Below are positions 47,562 to 57,266 of a DNA stretch of 64,000 bases, in pieces. Numbering within the stretch: position 1 is the first letter of the stretch; each line of letters begins with the position of its first letter. This DNA comes from Tanypteryx hageni. Its lineage: Eukaryota > Arthropoda > Insecta > Odonata > Petaluridae. The stretch lies in contig CM054115.1 in assembly GCA_028673005.1 (NCBI GenBank), forward strand, positions 191,154,370-191,218,369, read 5' to 3'. Below the pieces are notes generated by a model. It had not been told where the DNA came from, did no database searches, and worked only from the letters and a program-made list of their open reading frames with translations. The translations under genes were made by a program, and so were the position numbers.

Positions 47562-47835
47562 AAAAATGACCACTGCTTAGATCTCACGACCGTCATTAAC
47601 TCGGTTTAGGAGTCCAGAAATCGAGGGTTCGACTCAAAACCGGTCCCTTGCAGCAGAGAGCCTCTAGCCGACCAAATCATTTGCAATAAAATTTTAACTT
47701 TTTTGTTTTGTTAAATTAATGAGAAAGTAACTCAAGCTTCGAATCCGAGTAAATGCGCTGATTAAGAACGCCATTTAAACGTAATTCAGCGATAAATGAT
47801 AAGATATTTATGCTCACATGTAATCTTGATGTCAA
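47562..47835 (+). repeat. SINE-like dispersed repeat, copy 1
   Basis: It matches, on the opposite strand, 57015-57266 over about 250 bp: shared text includes AGATCTCACGACCGT, TTAACTCGGTTTAGG, ATTTGCAATAAAATTT and AGTGAGAAAGTAACTC/AATGAGAAAGTAACTC. GAGGGTTCGACTC at about 47620 resembles a pol III B box. Confidence 0.65.
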
Positions 47836-47857
47836 GGAATATCAACCGTTCTACATC

Positions 47858-47890
47858 TACATCTCCATGACACTCTGCAAGTATCTTCCA
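47858..47890 (-). repeat. LINE 3' tail fragment
   Basis: CTACATCTACATCTCCATGA followed by CACTCTGCAAG is the inverted GTAGATGTAGATG tail plus CTTGCAGAGTGTCATG of a CR1/L2-like element. Only the end is present. Confidence 0.5.
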
Positions 47891-48133
47891 GCGACTAGAG
47901 TAGCAGTAGCATTAGAGTAGCTGTAGTGTTAAATACAACTAACAATTTACTTGATTCTATTGTTATCCTTCCGCAATTTTATTTAACATTCGTTTAAGTT
48001 ACCTAATTAGTTTGTTATAACATCAACGTTATAGTTTTTACTTTTTCTACCGTAATAGTTAACTCTTAAGCCTAGTAGTTTTTTGTTAGAAATTTCATTC
48101 TCCCCTTTAGAAAATAATATTTATATCATAGTA
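47891..48133. other. Unassigned, T-rich; possible LINE 5' leader fragment
   Basis: AGTAGCAGTAGCATTAGAGT and GTAGCTGTAGTGTTAA recall the leader of the intact LINE (TAGTAGCAGTAGCTGTAG at about 48820). The similarity is short, and a chance match of AGTAGC repeats is possible. Confidence 0.25.
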
Positions 48134-48745
48134 AATCTACATCTGGATGATACTTTGCAAGTCAGCTTTTTGGTGGATGGCAGGGGGTGCAGCGCACCAA
48201 GGATCTATAGTTTTCCTACATTATCTTTTCCTATTATGTTCTCTTATCGTACTAGGGAAAACGACCCTCTATATGTACTATCGCTCCGTTCTATAGTAGA
48301 CCTCGCGAATATTATCCTCGCTATCCTGCCTTCCAAGATACGCTGGGCTTCTGATAAGTCCTACTACCTCATTCGCTAATCCCTCCGACATAAATTTTTC
48401 CAATAGTTTAAATCTAGCCTGCAGCCTACGTTCATCTAACGATGTCCATTTCAGATTTTCTATTTATGATGTTACGCTTTGTTTACTATCGTAATTCCTC
48501 TTTACAAATCTAGTTGCCCTGCGCTGAACCTTTTCTATCTCGTTAGTGAGTCCCTTTTCGTAGGGATCCCACAAAGCTGAAGCATGTCGACCTGCGATCG
48601 AACCAAAGCTAACTAAAATAATTCTTTCACTTTTTTGGGAGCTATTTCGAACTATTCTTCATATAAAGGCCTTCTTTTTATTAACGGCACTTATCAATCG
48701 GCGAATGTGGGTGTCCCACGAAAGATCACGATGGACTGTAGTCAC
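48134..48745 (-). mobile_element. Old CR1/L2-like LINE, 3' part (interrupted copy)
   Basis: From 48745 leftwards on the minus strand it reads 'VHRDLSWDTHIRRLIS', 'KKKAFIWRIVRNSSQK', 'ALWDPYEKGLTNEIEKVQRR' and 'DERRLQARFKLLEKFMSEGL', the C-terminus of ORF2. A 3' UTR with the inverted GCACCCCCTGCCATCCACCA block and GTAGAT tail follows. It continues the protein that breaks off at 53574. Stops and shifts make it dead. Confidence 0.8.
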
Positions 48746-49301
48746 CTGGCCCTCGAAGAGGACGGACGTGCCTTTCACTTCCTCCTGCGAGCGCTGACCT
48801 GTCTGCGAGCGACACCTGTAGTAGTAGCAGTAGCTGTAGTTTAGCTGTAGCCGTATTGTTGCGTTAAGTAGAACTAGTATTTTTTCTATTTATTCTATTT
48901 ATTTTTTCATCTTCTTACGTTAATTGTTTTGTTGTAATTGTAGTTTAACTCATCTTTGAGCGTAAAGCTTACTCATCCTTCTCTTGCCGTATCATAGTAG
49001 TTAATTGCGTCTCTCAGCCACTAAATCCGTAATCTTTGTAATATTTATTTATAGTAGCGTATTACTCTACTCGTTCTTAATTATTTCCTTTTACCTTAGC
49101 ATTTCTTTAGCTTCTAAATCTACATTGCTCTTGTGCTAAACTTTCTTGCTTATTTACTAACGTTGTTGGTGTAGTGAAACACTTTCCCTTTCACTTTTTA
49201 CCTGCGCTCGACCCTAATTTAACCTTGAAGACAGCCAACCGCGTATTTACGTTAGGTCTAGTATATTTATATAGATAGTACAGATTAGTTAAGAGGATAG
49301 G
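48746..49301 (+). promoter_or_regulatory. LINE 5' leader, probable internal promoter region
   Basis: It starts CTGGCCCTCGAAGAGGACGG, with a GC-rich first 80 bp, then a TAGTAGCAGTAGCTGTAG run and T-rich DNA down to the ORF1 ATG at 49302. LINEs carry their promoter in this position, so promoter activity is inferred from family knowledge. No single core motif is decisive. Confidence 0.45.
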
Positions 49302-50333
49302 ATGGCTACTCCGAGGACTCCTGTTTCCTCCTTCTTGCGCGACGCTGGTTGCGAGGCCATGAGGTCTCGGATCACGGAGCTGGAGAGGGTGGTTGCGGAC
49401 CTCCTTCAGAGGGTGGAAAGGTCGGAGGCAGCCTTGGCGCGTGGGAGGGGTGCGGGTTCTTCCCTGAGAGCAAACCGCGCCAAAATGGCGGCTCGGGTTC
49501 GCCTGGGTGCGGAAGCCGGCAGAGCGATCGGGGAGGCTCCTAGCTCCTCTTCGCGGGTCGAGGGTCCTCCGGTCCGGAAGCCCGATGAGTGGTGTGTGGT
49601 GTCCACTCGGGGGGATCGTGGGGTGGTGTTGCGGAGACAGGGAGTTGGGAACGCCTCGGTGGCCCCTCTTCCTGTTAGTAATCGGTTTGCGGTGTTGTCG
49701 GAGGACGACTCCACTGCCGTTACGCCCGTGCCCGCTCCCGTCTCCTCGGTGGAGGCCGGGCCCAAGGAGAGCTCGGGGGGAAAGAGAGGGCTGTTAGTGA
49801 TAGGGAGCTCCAACGTCCGGCGTGTGGTGGCGCCTTTACTGTCACGGGCCCGCCGGGAGGGAGTTCACGAGCGGGTGTTCTCCAGGTGTATACCAGGAGG
49901 TTCGGTGCCCCAGGTGACGAAGGAGTTCAGGGTGTCGGTATCGGGCACGGGTTGCTCCTCGCTGCGGGTGGTGGCCCATGTTGGTACCAATGACGCTTCG
50001 AAGCGCGGCTCCGAGGAGGTCTTAAGCTCTTTTAAGGACTTGGCCGCTGAGGTTGCTCGTGTCCGAGAGGAGTCTGGTGCTGATGTGCGGCTTTCCATCT
50101 GTAGCATTGTTCCTCGGACGGACTGCGGTTCTATGGTTTGGAGCCGAGTGGTCGGGCTGAACCGTAGGCTGTGGGACTTCTGTAGGGGCAATGGAGTGGA
50201 CTTCGTTGACCTGAGGCCGGTCCTGGACTCATGTAGGGCATCCCTAAACGGTTCTGGTGTGCACTACACTGCCGAGGCTGCGGAGGCGGTAGCGCGTAGG
50301 GTGTTTGAGCATTCTAGGGCTTTTTTAGGTTAG
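49302..50333 (+). CDS. LINE ORF1 protein, coiled coil plus SGNH-esterase-like domain
   Basis: Its 343 residues probably serve as the RNA-binding/chaperone subunit of the retrotransposition particle. Residues 20-45 (RSRITELERVVADLLQRVER) form a likely coiled coil for self-association. Residues 50-160 are Arg/Ser/Pro-rich and low in order. Residues 162-343 look like an SGNH hydrolase: LLVIGSSNVRR (Ser 169/170), PGGS (199-201), GTND (228-231) and GVHYTAEAAEAVA (His321). The Asp usual at the start of the D-x-x-H motif is Ser318 here. The older copy at 56.1 kb has SGLHYT as well, so this is a family trait. The gene is strikingly GC-rich compared with ORF2. ATG 49302 is the first in frame. Confidence 0.85.
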   Translation: MATPRTPVSSFLRDAGCEAMRSRITELERVVADLLQRVERSEAALARGRGAGSSLRANRAKMAARVRLGAEAGRAIGEAPSSSSRVEGPPVRKPDEWCVVSTRGDRGVVLRRQGVGNASVAPLPVSNRFAVLSEDDSTAVTPVPAPVSSVEAGPKESSGGKRGLLVIGSSNVRRVVAPLLSRARREGVHERVFSRCIPGGSVPQVTKEFRVSVSGTGCSSLRVVAHVGTNDASKRGSEEVLSSFKDLAAEVARVREESGADVRLSICSIVPRTDCGSMVWSRVVGLNRRLWDFCRGNGVDFVDLRPVLDSCRASLNGSGVHYTAEAAEAVARRVFEHSRAFLG

Positions 50334-50368
50334 ATTTAAGCAATTGCAATTTTTTAGCAAGCGTTGAG

Positions 50369-53332
50369 ATGCACGCCAATAGTAGATCAGATGGTAGGTT
50401 AGGATGTAGGCAGCTTGCCGGTACGGGATTAATTGAGAGCACAATAGGGGAAAATGTAAGAAATCCGTGCGGTAACAGAATTATCGAAGGCATGGGGATA
50501 AACGATTTTCCATGCAACAATTCCGTAGATAATGCGTGCGACCTTAACAACGCTATAAACCCGACGTTAAGTAACAGTAGAATACATTCCAAGCGTAGAA
50601 ATAGTCGACAAAGTAGGAAGGATAAGGAGGCAGTAAATAATAATAATTATAATCTTAATAATAATAACAGTAATAATAGCTCAGTAGAGCGCGAGGAACC
50701 GTTACGTAGTCATAGCGAGAAATTAAAAATCATTACGGTTAATTGTCGCAGCATTCGCAGGAAGGAGGCCGAATTTGAACATCTTATTCGTAGTCTGCGT
50801 GCTGATGTAGTTATAGGCACTGAAAGTTGGCTTACGGCAGACATAGCCAGTCAGGAGATCTTTCCTCGTGACTATAGCGTATTCAGAAAAGATCGATGTA
50901 TCCGGTCGGGAGGTGGAGTCTTTATAGCAGTTAGCAATAAATACGAAAGTTACCCAATACAGATTAACGACGACGAAGTCGAAAGTGTTTGGTGTCGTGT
51001 GAAAGGAAGCGACTCAAAAACTATAAATATATGCGCTTTTTATAGACCCCCAAATGCGAGCGTGGAAACTATTCATTCTCTAGAGAAACAAGTGGCGACG
51101 CTAAATTCGTCTAATAAAGATAAAGCCATTATAATCGGGGGCGATTTCAATCTTCCGTCAATAGATTGGAGGCATAATTGCTTTTATCCCGGAGGTAGAG
51201 AGCGTGAATCGTGCGAGGCGTTACTAGAAACTTTCGGTAAGCACTCATTGTATCAATTAGTGAGATTTCCCACGAGATTTAATAATATATTAGATTTATT
51301 TGTTACTAATCTTCCTGAGCGTATGAATAGAGTATCTGATGCTGAGGGAATAAGCGATCACAAGGCAGTTTACGTGGAATTTCAGTTAATTATTGAGAAA
51401 CAGGTTAAGGCCAAAAGAAAACTTTATGTATTCGCCAAAGCCGATTTCACAAGATTTAGGTCTTTTCTGCGAAATAAATATACTAATTTCTGCAATTTAA
51501 CCGATAGTGCAGACGTGGAGGAATCCTGGTGCATGTTCAGAGATATGATGCGAGAGTGTACAGATAAATTTATTCCGAGCAAACAGAAGCGTGATAGTGC
51601 AGAACCTAGATGGTACAATCAGGAAGTAAGAAGCGCTCTCCGACGTCAAAGAAAACTCCACTCTCGCGTAAATAACACATCCTCAACAGCTACGGTCGAA
51701 CAGAATGCAATAATAAGGCATCAATACAAGGAGGCGCGCTCCATAGCCAGAGTAGCAATGCGTAATGCGTTTAACAATTATAAAAAGAAGGTTTTACAGG
51801 AAAACTTGAAAGAGAACCCAAAAGCATTTTGGTCTTACGTCAGGGAAGTTCAAGGTAGGGGCCCCACTATTGCGTCACTGCGGTCGGAAACGGGAAACGT
51901 AGTTCACGATAGTATGGATAAAGCAAACCTATTAAATCATCACTTTCAGAAAGCTTTTACTCGTGATGACGATGAATGTGAAACCCCTATTCCTATGCGT
52001 CAGGGCGATTCGATGGAAGATTTGGTATTTTCGGAAAATGGCATCGCGCTCCAACTTCATTCAATTAAGCCAAATAAATCTCCTGGACCGGAGGAAATTC
52101 CCGCGCGTGTAATGAAAGAATTAGCTGCTGAAATCGCGCCGTATTTGAAAATTATATTCGAGAAATCCATTAGAGAAGGAGTAGTTCCTAAAGATTGGAA
52201 GGTGGCACATGTTACGCCCATCCATAAGAGTGGCGACAGAGAGAACCCCGAAAATTATAGGCCGATATCCTTAACTTCATTATCGTGCAAGATACTTGAG
52301 CACATAGTCTTTAGCTCTGTAATGCGCTATTTAGATAGTCATTCATTGCTTAGCGGATGCCAACACGGATTCCGGAGAGGTAGATCATGCGTAACGCAGC
52401 TCGGCCTGTTCGTGGACGATTTGTTGCGATGCGGAGAGAAAAATACTCAGGTCAATGCCATATTCATTGATTTCAGGAAGGCGTTCGATAAAGTATCTCA
52501 TAGGAAATTAATTGCGAAGTTAGGACAATGTGGTATCAATTCGAAAGTTGTCGGTTGGGTGAGAGACTTCCTCTCGAATAGGGAACAGATAGTTGTCATC
52601 GATGGGAAATACTCGTCCCCCGTTAAAGTTGCTTCGGGTGTTCCTCAGGGAAGTGTATTGGGCCCTCTGCTCTTCTTAATCTATGTAAATGATATGTGCT
52701 CGGTTGTTCGTAGTAAAATTAGGCTTTTCGCCGATGACACCGTTCTATATAATGAAATAAAAAATCAGGAGGACCATCAGTCGCTGCGTGAAGACGTAAG
52801 AGCCATTTCAGCGTGGTGCAAAGAATGGCAAATCGAAATTAATTATACTAAATGTGCCGCAGTCACGTTCTGGAAAAGTAAGAACAAAGATTTAGGTTTC
52901 GAATATAAAATAGATGAAATGAGTATTCGACAAGCTGAGTATGTAAAATATTTAGGAGTAACCATTTGTCGAGATCTTTCGTGGGACATGCACATTCGTC
53001 GAGTTATAGGCGCGGCCAACAAGAAACTGGCATTCATAGGTAGAATAGTACGGAACACTACAGAGAAAGTACGCGAAACATGCTACTTATCACTGGTAAG
53101 ACCACAAGTGGAATACGCAGCGAGCATATGGGATCCGTACGAGAAGGGACACATAATTCAACTAGAAAGAGTACAGCGCAGAGCAGCCAGATTTGTAAAA
53201 CAAAAGTACGAACATAAGGAAAGCGTCACCTCTTTATTGAGCGATTTGAACTGGGTATCACTGGAGGAGCGTAGATTGCACTCAAGGTTGAAACTTCTAG
53301 AGAAATATAGGTCAGAATGTCTAAAAGATTAG
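50369..53332 (+). CDS. LINE ORF2: AP endonuclease and reverse transcriptase
   Basis: The 987-residue protein nicks target DNA and copies the element's RNA from the nick. Residues 1-115 are Asn-rich and unstructured, with a poly-Asn run at 90-103. The endonuclease (about 119-340) has TVNCRSIR (Asn125), GTESWL (Glu152), GGDFNLP (Asp259/Asn261) and SDHKAV (Asp330/His331), a complete active site. The RT has RPISLTSLSCKILE, GFRRGRSCVTQL, IFIDFRKAFDKV (Asp701), GVPQGSVLGPLLFLIYVNDM and LFADDTVLY (Asp789/790), all intact. A 'YAASIWDPYEKGHIIQLERV' tail region follows. It starts 35 bp after the ORF1 stop in another frame, so reinitiation is likely. No stops or shifts. Length is normal for CR1/L2 ORF2. 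Confidence 0.93.
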   Translation: MHANSRSDGRLGCRQLAGTGLIESTIGENVRNPCGNRIIEGMGINDFPCNNSVDNACDLNNAINPTLSNSRIHSKRRNSRQSRKDKEAVNNNNYNLNNNNSNNSSVEREEPLRSHSEKLKIITVNCRSIRRKEAEFEHLIRSLRADVVIGTESWLTADIASQEIFPRDYSVFRKDRCIRSGGGVFIAVSNKYESYPIQINDDEVESVWCRVKGSDSKTINICAFYRPPNASVETIHSLEKQVATLNSSNKDKAIIIGGDFNLPSIDWRHNCFYPGGRERESCEALLETFGKHSLYQLVRFPTRFNNILDLFVTNLPERMNRVSDAEGISDHKAVYVEFQLIIEKQVKAKRKLYVFAKADFTRFRSFLRNKYTNFCNLTDSADVEESWCMFRDMMRECTDKFIPSKQKRDSAEPRWYNQEVRSALRRQRKLHSRVNNTSSTATVEQNAIIRHQYKEARSIARVAMRNAFNNYKKKVLQENLKENPKAFWSYVREVQGRGPTIASLRSETGNVVHDSMDKANLLNHHFQKAFTRDDDECETPIPMRQGDSMEDLVFSENGIALQLHSIKPNKSPGPEEIPARVMKELAAEIAPYLKIIFEKSIREGVVPKDWKVAHVTPIHKSGDRENPENYRPISLTSLSCKILEHIVFSSVMRYLDSHSLLSGCQHGFRRGRSCVTQLGLFVDDLLRCGEKNTQVNAIFIDFRKAFDKVSHRKLIAKLGQCGINSKVVGWVRDFLSNREQIVVIDGKYSSPVKVASGVPQGSVLGPLLFLIYVNDMCSVVRSKIRLFADDTVLYNEIKNQEDHQSLREDVRAISAWCKEWQIEINYTKCAAVTFWKSKNKDLGFEYKIDEMSIRQAEYVKYLGVTICRDLSWDMHIRRVIGAANKKLAFIGRIVRNTTEKVRETCYLSLVRPQVEYAASIWDPYEKGHIIQLERVQRRAARFVKQKYEHKESVTSLLSDLNWVSLEERRLHSRLKLLEKYRSECLKD

Positions 53333-53573
53333 GTAGTGGGAATAATTGTGGCACCGACGTATATAGGTAGAAATGATCGAGACGATAAAATACGTGAGAT
53401 CGATTGTAGGACGGAACGTTATCTAGGCTCGTTCTTTCCGAGGACAATAAGAGATCACAATAGGAAATTTCGAATTGCGTTAGACAATCTTTAGGTAGGA
53501 TTGGTGCATTGCACCCCCTGCCACCCACCAACTTGGTGAATTGCAGGGTAACTTGTAGATGTAGATGTAGATG
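53333..53573 (+). other. LINE 3' UTR with GTAGAT tail
   Basis: It contains TGCACCCCCTGCCACCCACC (about 53507), shared with the older copy, and ends in three GTAGAT repeats. The tail and the UTR block are the likely recognition site for the element's own RT. Confidence 0.75.
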
Positions 53574-54554
53574 AAATTTAATCGAGTCTGAAACTGGAAT
53601 CTCTACTCCGTCCAACGAATAATTAACATCCAGCGAGATACTCTTGGTTCTTCAGAAGTTGTTGACGTAGCTTTTCTATTGGTTGATCTCTAACTGCCAT
53701 TCCTTACACCATGCAGAGATAGCTTCTAGGTCATTTTGGAGATACTGGTGGTCTTCCGGATTGCTTATTTATCTATAAATGACTGTGTCCTCCGCGAAAT
53801 GCCAAATTTTACTTCTGACTACTGAGCTGATATCGTTTATACAAATTAGAAATAATAACGAACCAATTACACTACCCAGCGGAACGCCAGAGACAACCTC
53901 CACTAAGTTCGAAGATTTCCCATCTATAACAACCTTCTGCTTCCTATGATTTAAAAATTCACGGATCCAACTAATGATTTTGGAATTAACGCCTAAGGTT
54001 TCTAATTTCGTTATTAACTTCCTTTGAGGTACCTTATCAAAGGCTTTCCTAAAATCTAAGAAGACAGCATTGATCGACCTATCTATTATTTTCTCCGCTT
54101 CTCAGTATTCAATTCACAAAATGACCGAGCTGTGTATCTCGAGCCCTACCTTTTCTGAAGCCGTGTTGACAATCATCTAACAATGAATTACTTTCAAGAA
54201 ATCGCATTATGTTGCTAACGAATATATGCTCGAGAATCGTACATAATATCGAAGTTAAAGAAATCGGCCTGTAATTTTCTGGGTTCACCTTGTTGCCGCC
54301 CTTATAATTTGGGGTAACGTGCGCTAACTTCCACTCTTCGGGAATTACATTTCTCGAATATTATCCGAAGAAAGGGTGCTTTTTCTTCAGCTAAATCTTT
54401 TAAAGCTCGAGCAATAATTTCTTCGGAGCTAGTGGCTTTTTTATGTCTGATGGAACTTAATTGCCTTGCTATTGCCACCTTGGAAAATACATCATGTCAC
54501 TCCTTATAGCGGGTGCATAATGTACGAAATTGTCGATGACGGCTGTAAAGACTT

Positions 54555-54884
54555 TTACAAAATGACCGTTGAACAGCATGGCGGCCCCCGAATCATTCCG
54601 CAGGGAAGGTATGGTCGGACCTCTCTCACATATGACCATAACGCTTTAGGGTCCTCCTTCAAATAATTATTAAATACCTTGTTCCTGAAGTTAATAAAAG
54701 TCTCGCGCATAATATTTCTTGCTTTAGCGCGGGATTCCATATACGTTTGAACTATGGCTGCTCTATACTCTTCGGATGATGTAGATGGCATATTTCTTAT
54801 TTTCGCGTAGCTTATTCTCTGACGCCTAATCACCCTCCTAACTTGCCAATTGTACCAACGTGGCTCTTTATTGCCGACCTTCAT
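54555..54884 (-). pseudogene. Old LINE ORF2 linker fragment
   Basis: 'KEPRWYNWQVRRVIRRQRIS' and 'NNYLKEDPKALWSYVREVR' match 'AEPRWYNQEVRSALRRQRKL' and 'ENLKENPKAFWSYVREVQ' of the intact copy, giving a direct view of divergence between the two. Confidence 0.8.
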
Positions 54885-55545
54885 TTAATTGGAATGTACT
54901 CACCGATGCTCTCAAGCATGATATCCTTGAATAATGTCCATGACGACTCAGCACCTGATCGTTTGGAACTATCACGGAAACCAAGTAGTTTTTCTCGTAG
55001 GCGCGACCTGAAGCTTGAAAAGTCTGCCTTAGCAAAAATATAAAACTTTCTTTGAGGCTTAGGGTGCCTATCGCTTTTCTACTCACACTCTGCATATACG
55101 GCCTGATGATCACTTATCCCATCTTCAATGGTGACTTTGTTTATTCTTTCTGGGACGTTAGTTGCTAATAAATATAATGTTTCCTGACCGCGTTGGCTTT
55201 CTAACTAATTGATGGAGAGAGTGTTCGCGGTATGTTTCGATTAATGCTTCAGAGGATTCGCGTTATTTACCTCCAGATTCGAAACAGGTATTCCCAATTA
55301 ATTGTGTTTAACTTAAAGTCACCACCGACTATTACTATTTTATCTTGATTTATCAATCTAAGCTTTGATAGTTGCTTCTCTAGATTTAAAATTCAATCTA
55401 CGCTAGCGTTAGGTTGCCTGTAAAACGAGCATAAGAGCACCTTTTTGGAGCCTTCTTTACCTATGCGGCACCAAGAACTCTTGATAATCTCGTCACTTAT
55501 CGGAATCTCACTGCTATCGTACTTTTTGGTAACCGCTATGAACCT

Positions 55546-55559
55546 CCCCCCCCCCCCCC
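55546..55559. repeat. Poly(C)/poly(G) run inside old LINE endonuclease
   Basis: A C14 run on the + strand. It falls where the intact copy has the Gly codons of SGGGVFIAV, so it appears to have grown from GGN codons in the dead copy. Confidence 0.8.
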
Positions 55560-55562
55560 GCC

Positions 55563-55835
55563 CTATCTATTGGCGTGATCTTTTCTATAGACACGATAGT
55601 CTCTAGGAAATATCTCCTGACTCTGAATCTCATCCGTTAGCCAACTTTCTGTGCCTATCACGACGTCGGCGTGCAGACTGCGAATAATATGCTCAAATTC
55701 AGCAATTTTTCTGCGGATGCTGCGACAGTTCAGTAAGATGACGCTTAATTTCTCACCATCATTTCGCATATTTATCTCACCCTCTACTTTCTCTTCCACT
55801 CTAAAACTACATGTACTCCCACGACTGTTTGGCAT
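55563..55835 (-). pseudogene. Old LINE endonuclease N-terminal fragment
   Basis: 'LSVILLNCRSIRRKIAEFEH' to 'GTESWLTDEIQSQEIFPRDY' aligns closely with residues about 119-170 of the intact ORF2. It retains the Asn and Glu active-site positions, and is followed by a stop and the poly(G) run. Confidence 0.85.
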
Positions 55836-56299
55836 CGCATCAAAATTGATATTGCGACCCGTCGCACCCTTTACGGAACATTCTATAAATGACCTATCGC
55901 GAAATTTGCGCTGAATGTTACTATTTTAACTTCCTCCTTATCTCTCGTATTACGTGCATTTACCTCACGCTCGTGGTATATTCTATCATTAGATAATCTG
56001 TCGTTATTCTTATTTTCTATAAGTGCATCGATAATCCCCTTACCTAAAACTGACCGACACCCTGTCCTACTCTCTAGCCTATAAATCCCTATTGTGCTCA
56101 AGAAACCTACGCGCTACTCTCTGAGCCGATTCAGGCGTGTAGTGAAGACCAGAGCGATCCAGTGGTGCCCTATAGGATTCTGTATTCGGTCGTAGGTCGA
56201 CGAAGTTAAAGAGTTTCTGGGACGGGATAATATAGTAAACATGAAAAATATATCTATATATTAATTAAAACCACTTTTTTCCTTTGGTAGAACGTGTGA

Positions 56300-57014
56300 G
56301 ACAACGGCAGCCTCTAGGAATATGGTTGAGGTGTCAAAAGAAAGGTCTTGCCATGTAGATGGGCAGGCACTTAAAAATTTGAGATTCTAGAGGTGGGTCG
56401 CCATTTATTGATGATATTTATTACATCAGAATTTCAATTGTGGGAATGAGGAAACTAAGACCCGGCAATAGCGCAAACACGGCTGGATCGATTTTTACGA
56501 AACTTGCAACGTATCGAAAGGTCGATCCAACTTAGATCATGCAATAACACAATTTCAATTAGGAGGGGGGCGTCTCTATCGATATTTTGAATGGAGAGAG
56601 AATTTCGATATAGGTTACAGTGGGTGTATGAATGACCCGATCTGAACGAAATTTGAAGGCAGTTAAACGCCTCCAGGACGGTAGGAGGAGACTGGTGGTT
56701 GGAGGGAGGGATGGATGATGTTGTGTGTGTTAGTCACCACACGTGGGAGCTGCGAGCCGGATCTCTGCATTCGCTCTCTGCTAACCGTCGATTTCAACGT
56801 GTAACCCCTAGTATGGAAGTTGGGTTGGATTGGTTGGTTGGTTGAACAGGGTTGGGTAGGTTTGGTACGGTGAATTGAGTTAGTTTGATTGCAGCACAAA
56901 TTTGGTAGCCAAATATATTAACAGAATAGGCCAGAATTATTACTACTAGTCTTTGATTCCAATACAATCCCGCCCCAAAAACTCTTAAAAGCTTGGTATT
57001 CCAGGGTGTCAAGT
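56300..57014. repeat. Dispersed-repeat fragments; GGTT-rich run at 56815-56870
   Basis: AACACGGCTGGATCGATTTT and CGAAAGGTCGATCC (about 56475-56530) are phrase types of arthropod interspersed repeats. 56815-56870 is a TTGGTTGG-type run. Frames here are not convincing genes. Confidence 0.4.
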
Positions 57015-57266
57015 ATGCATGTGTGCGTGAATATATTATTATTTATCGCGTGATTACGTTTAAAATCACTCTTATTTAGCGCATTTATCCGGATTCGATT
57101 GTTGAGTTACTTTCTCACTAATTTAATTATATAAAAACTTTAAATTTTATTGCAAATCATTTGGCTGCTGCGAGAGAGCAGTTCGGTTATGAGCCTAACC
57201 CTCGAGTTTCGGACCCCTAAACCGAGTTAATAACGGTCGTGAGATCTATGCAGCGGTCATTTTTGA
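57015..57266 (-). repeat. SINE-like dispersed repeat, copy 2
   Basis: Reverse-complement partner of 47562-47835. It begins (minus strand) AAAAATGACCGCTGCATAGA and keeps TTAACTCGGTTTAGGGGTCC, TTGCAATAAAATTT and GTGAGAAAGTAACTCAA. No coding sequence. Confidence 0.65.

Larger units (their letters stand above)
48746..53573 (+). mobile_element. Apparently intact CR1/L2-like LINE with esterase-type ORF1
   Basis: The 4.83-kb element has a 556-bp leader, ORF1 (343 aa), a 35-bp gap, ORF2 (987 aa) and a 241-bp 3' UTR ending GTAGATGTAGATGTAGATG. The two-ORF plan, the SGNH-like ORF1, the endonuclease/RT order and the short-repeat tail fit the CR1/L2/Daphne group of LINEs. Both frames are open throughout. 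It interrupts an older antisense relative, so it is younger. No target duplication is seen, and about 6 bp of target seem lost. Confidence 0.85.
53574..56232 (-). mobile_element. Old CR1/L2-like LINE, 5' part (interrupted copy)
   Basis: Minus strand: the ORF1 esterase tail (56232-56105, 'FNFVDLRPNTES', 'RSGLHYTPESAQRVARR') is followed by the ORF2 N-terminus (56101-55883), endonuclease (55835-55563, 'RSIRRKIAEFEHIIRSLHAD', 'GTESWLT'), linker (54884-54555) and RT ('GVPLGSVIGSLLFLI', HFAEDTVIY near 53800-53860). It breaks off after 'PVSDSIKF' at 53574, where the younger LINE begins. The RT motif reads AED instead of ADD. Many stops. Confidence 0.85.
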
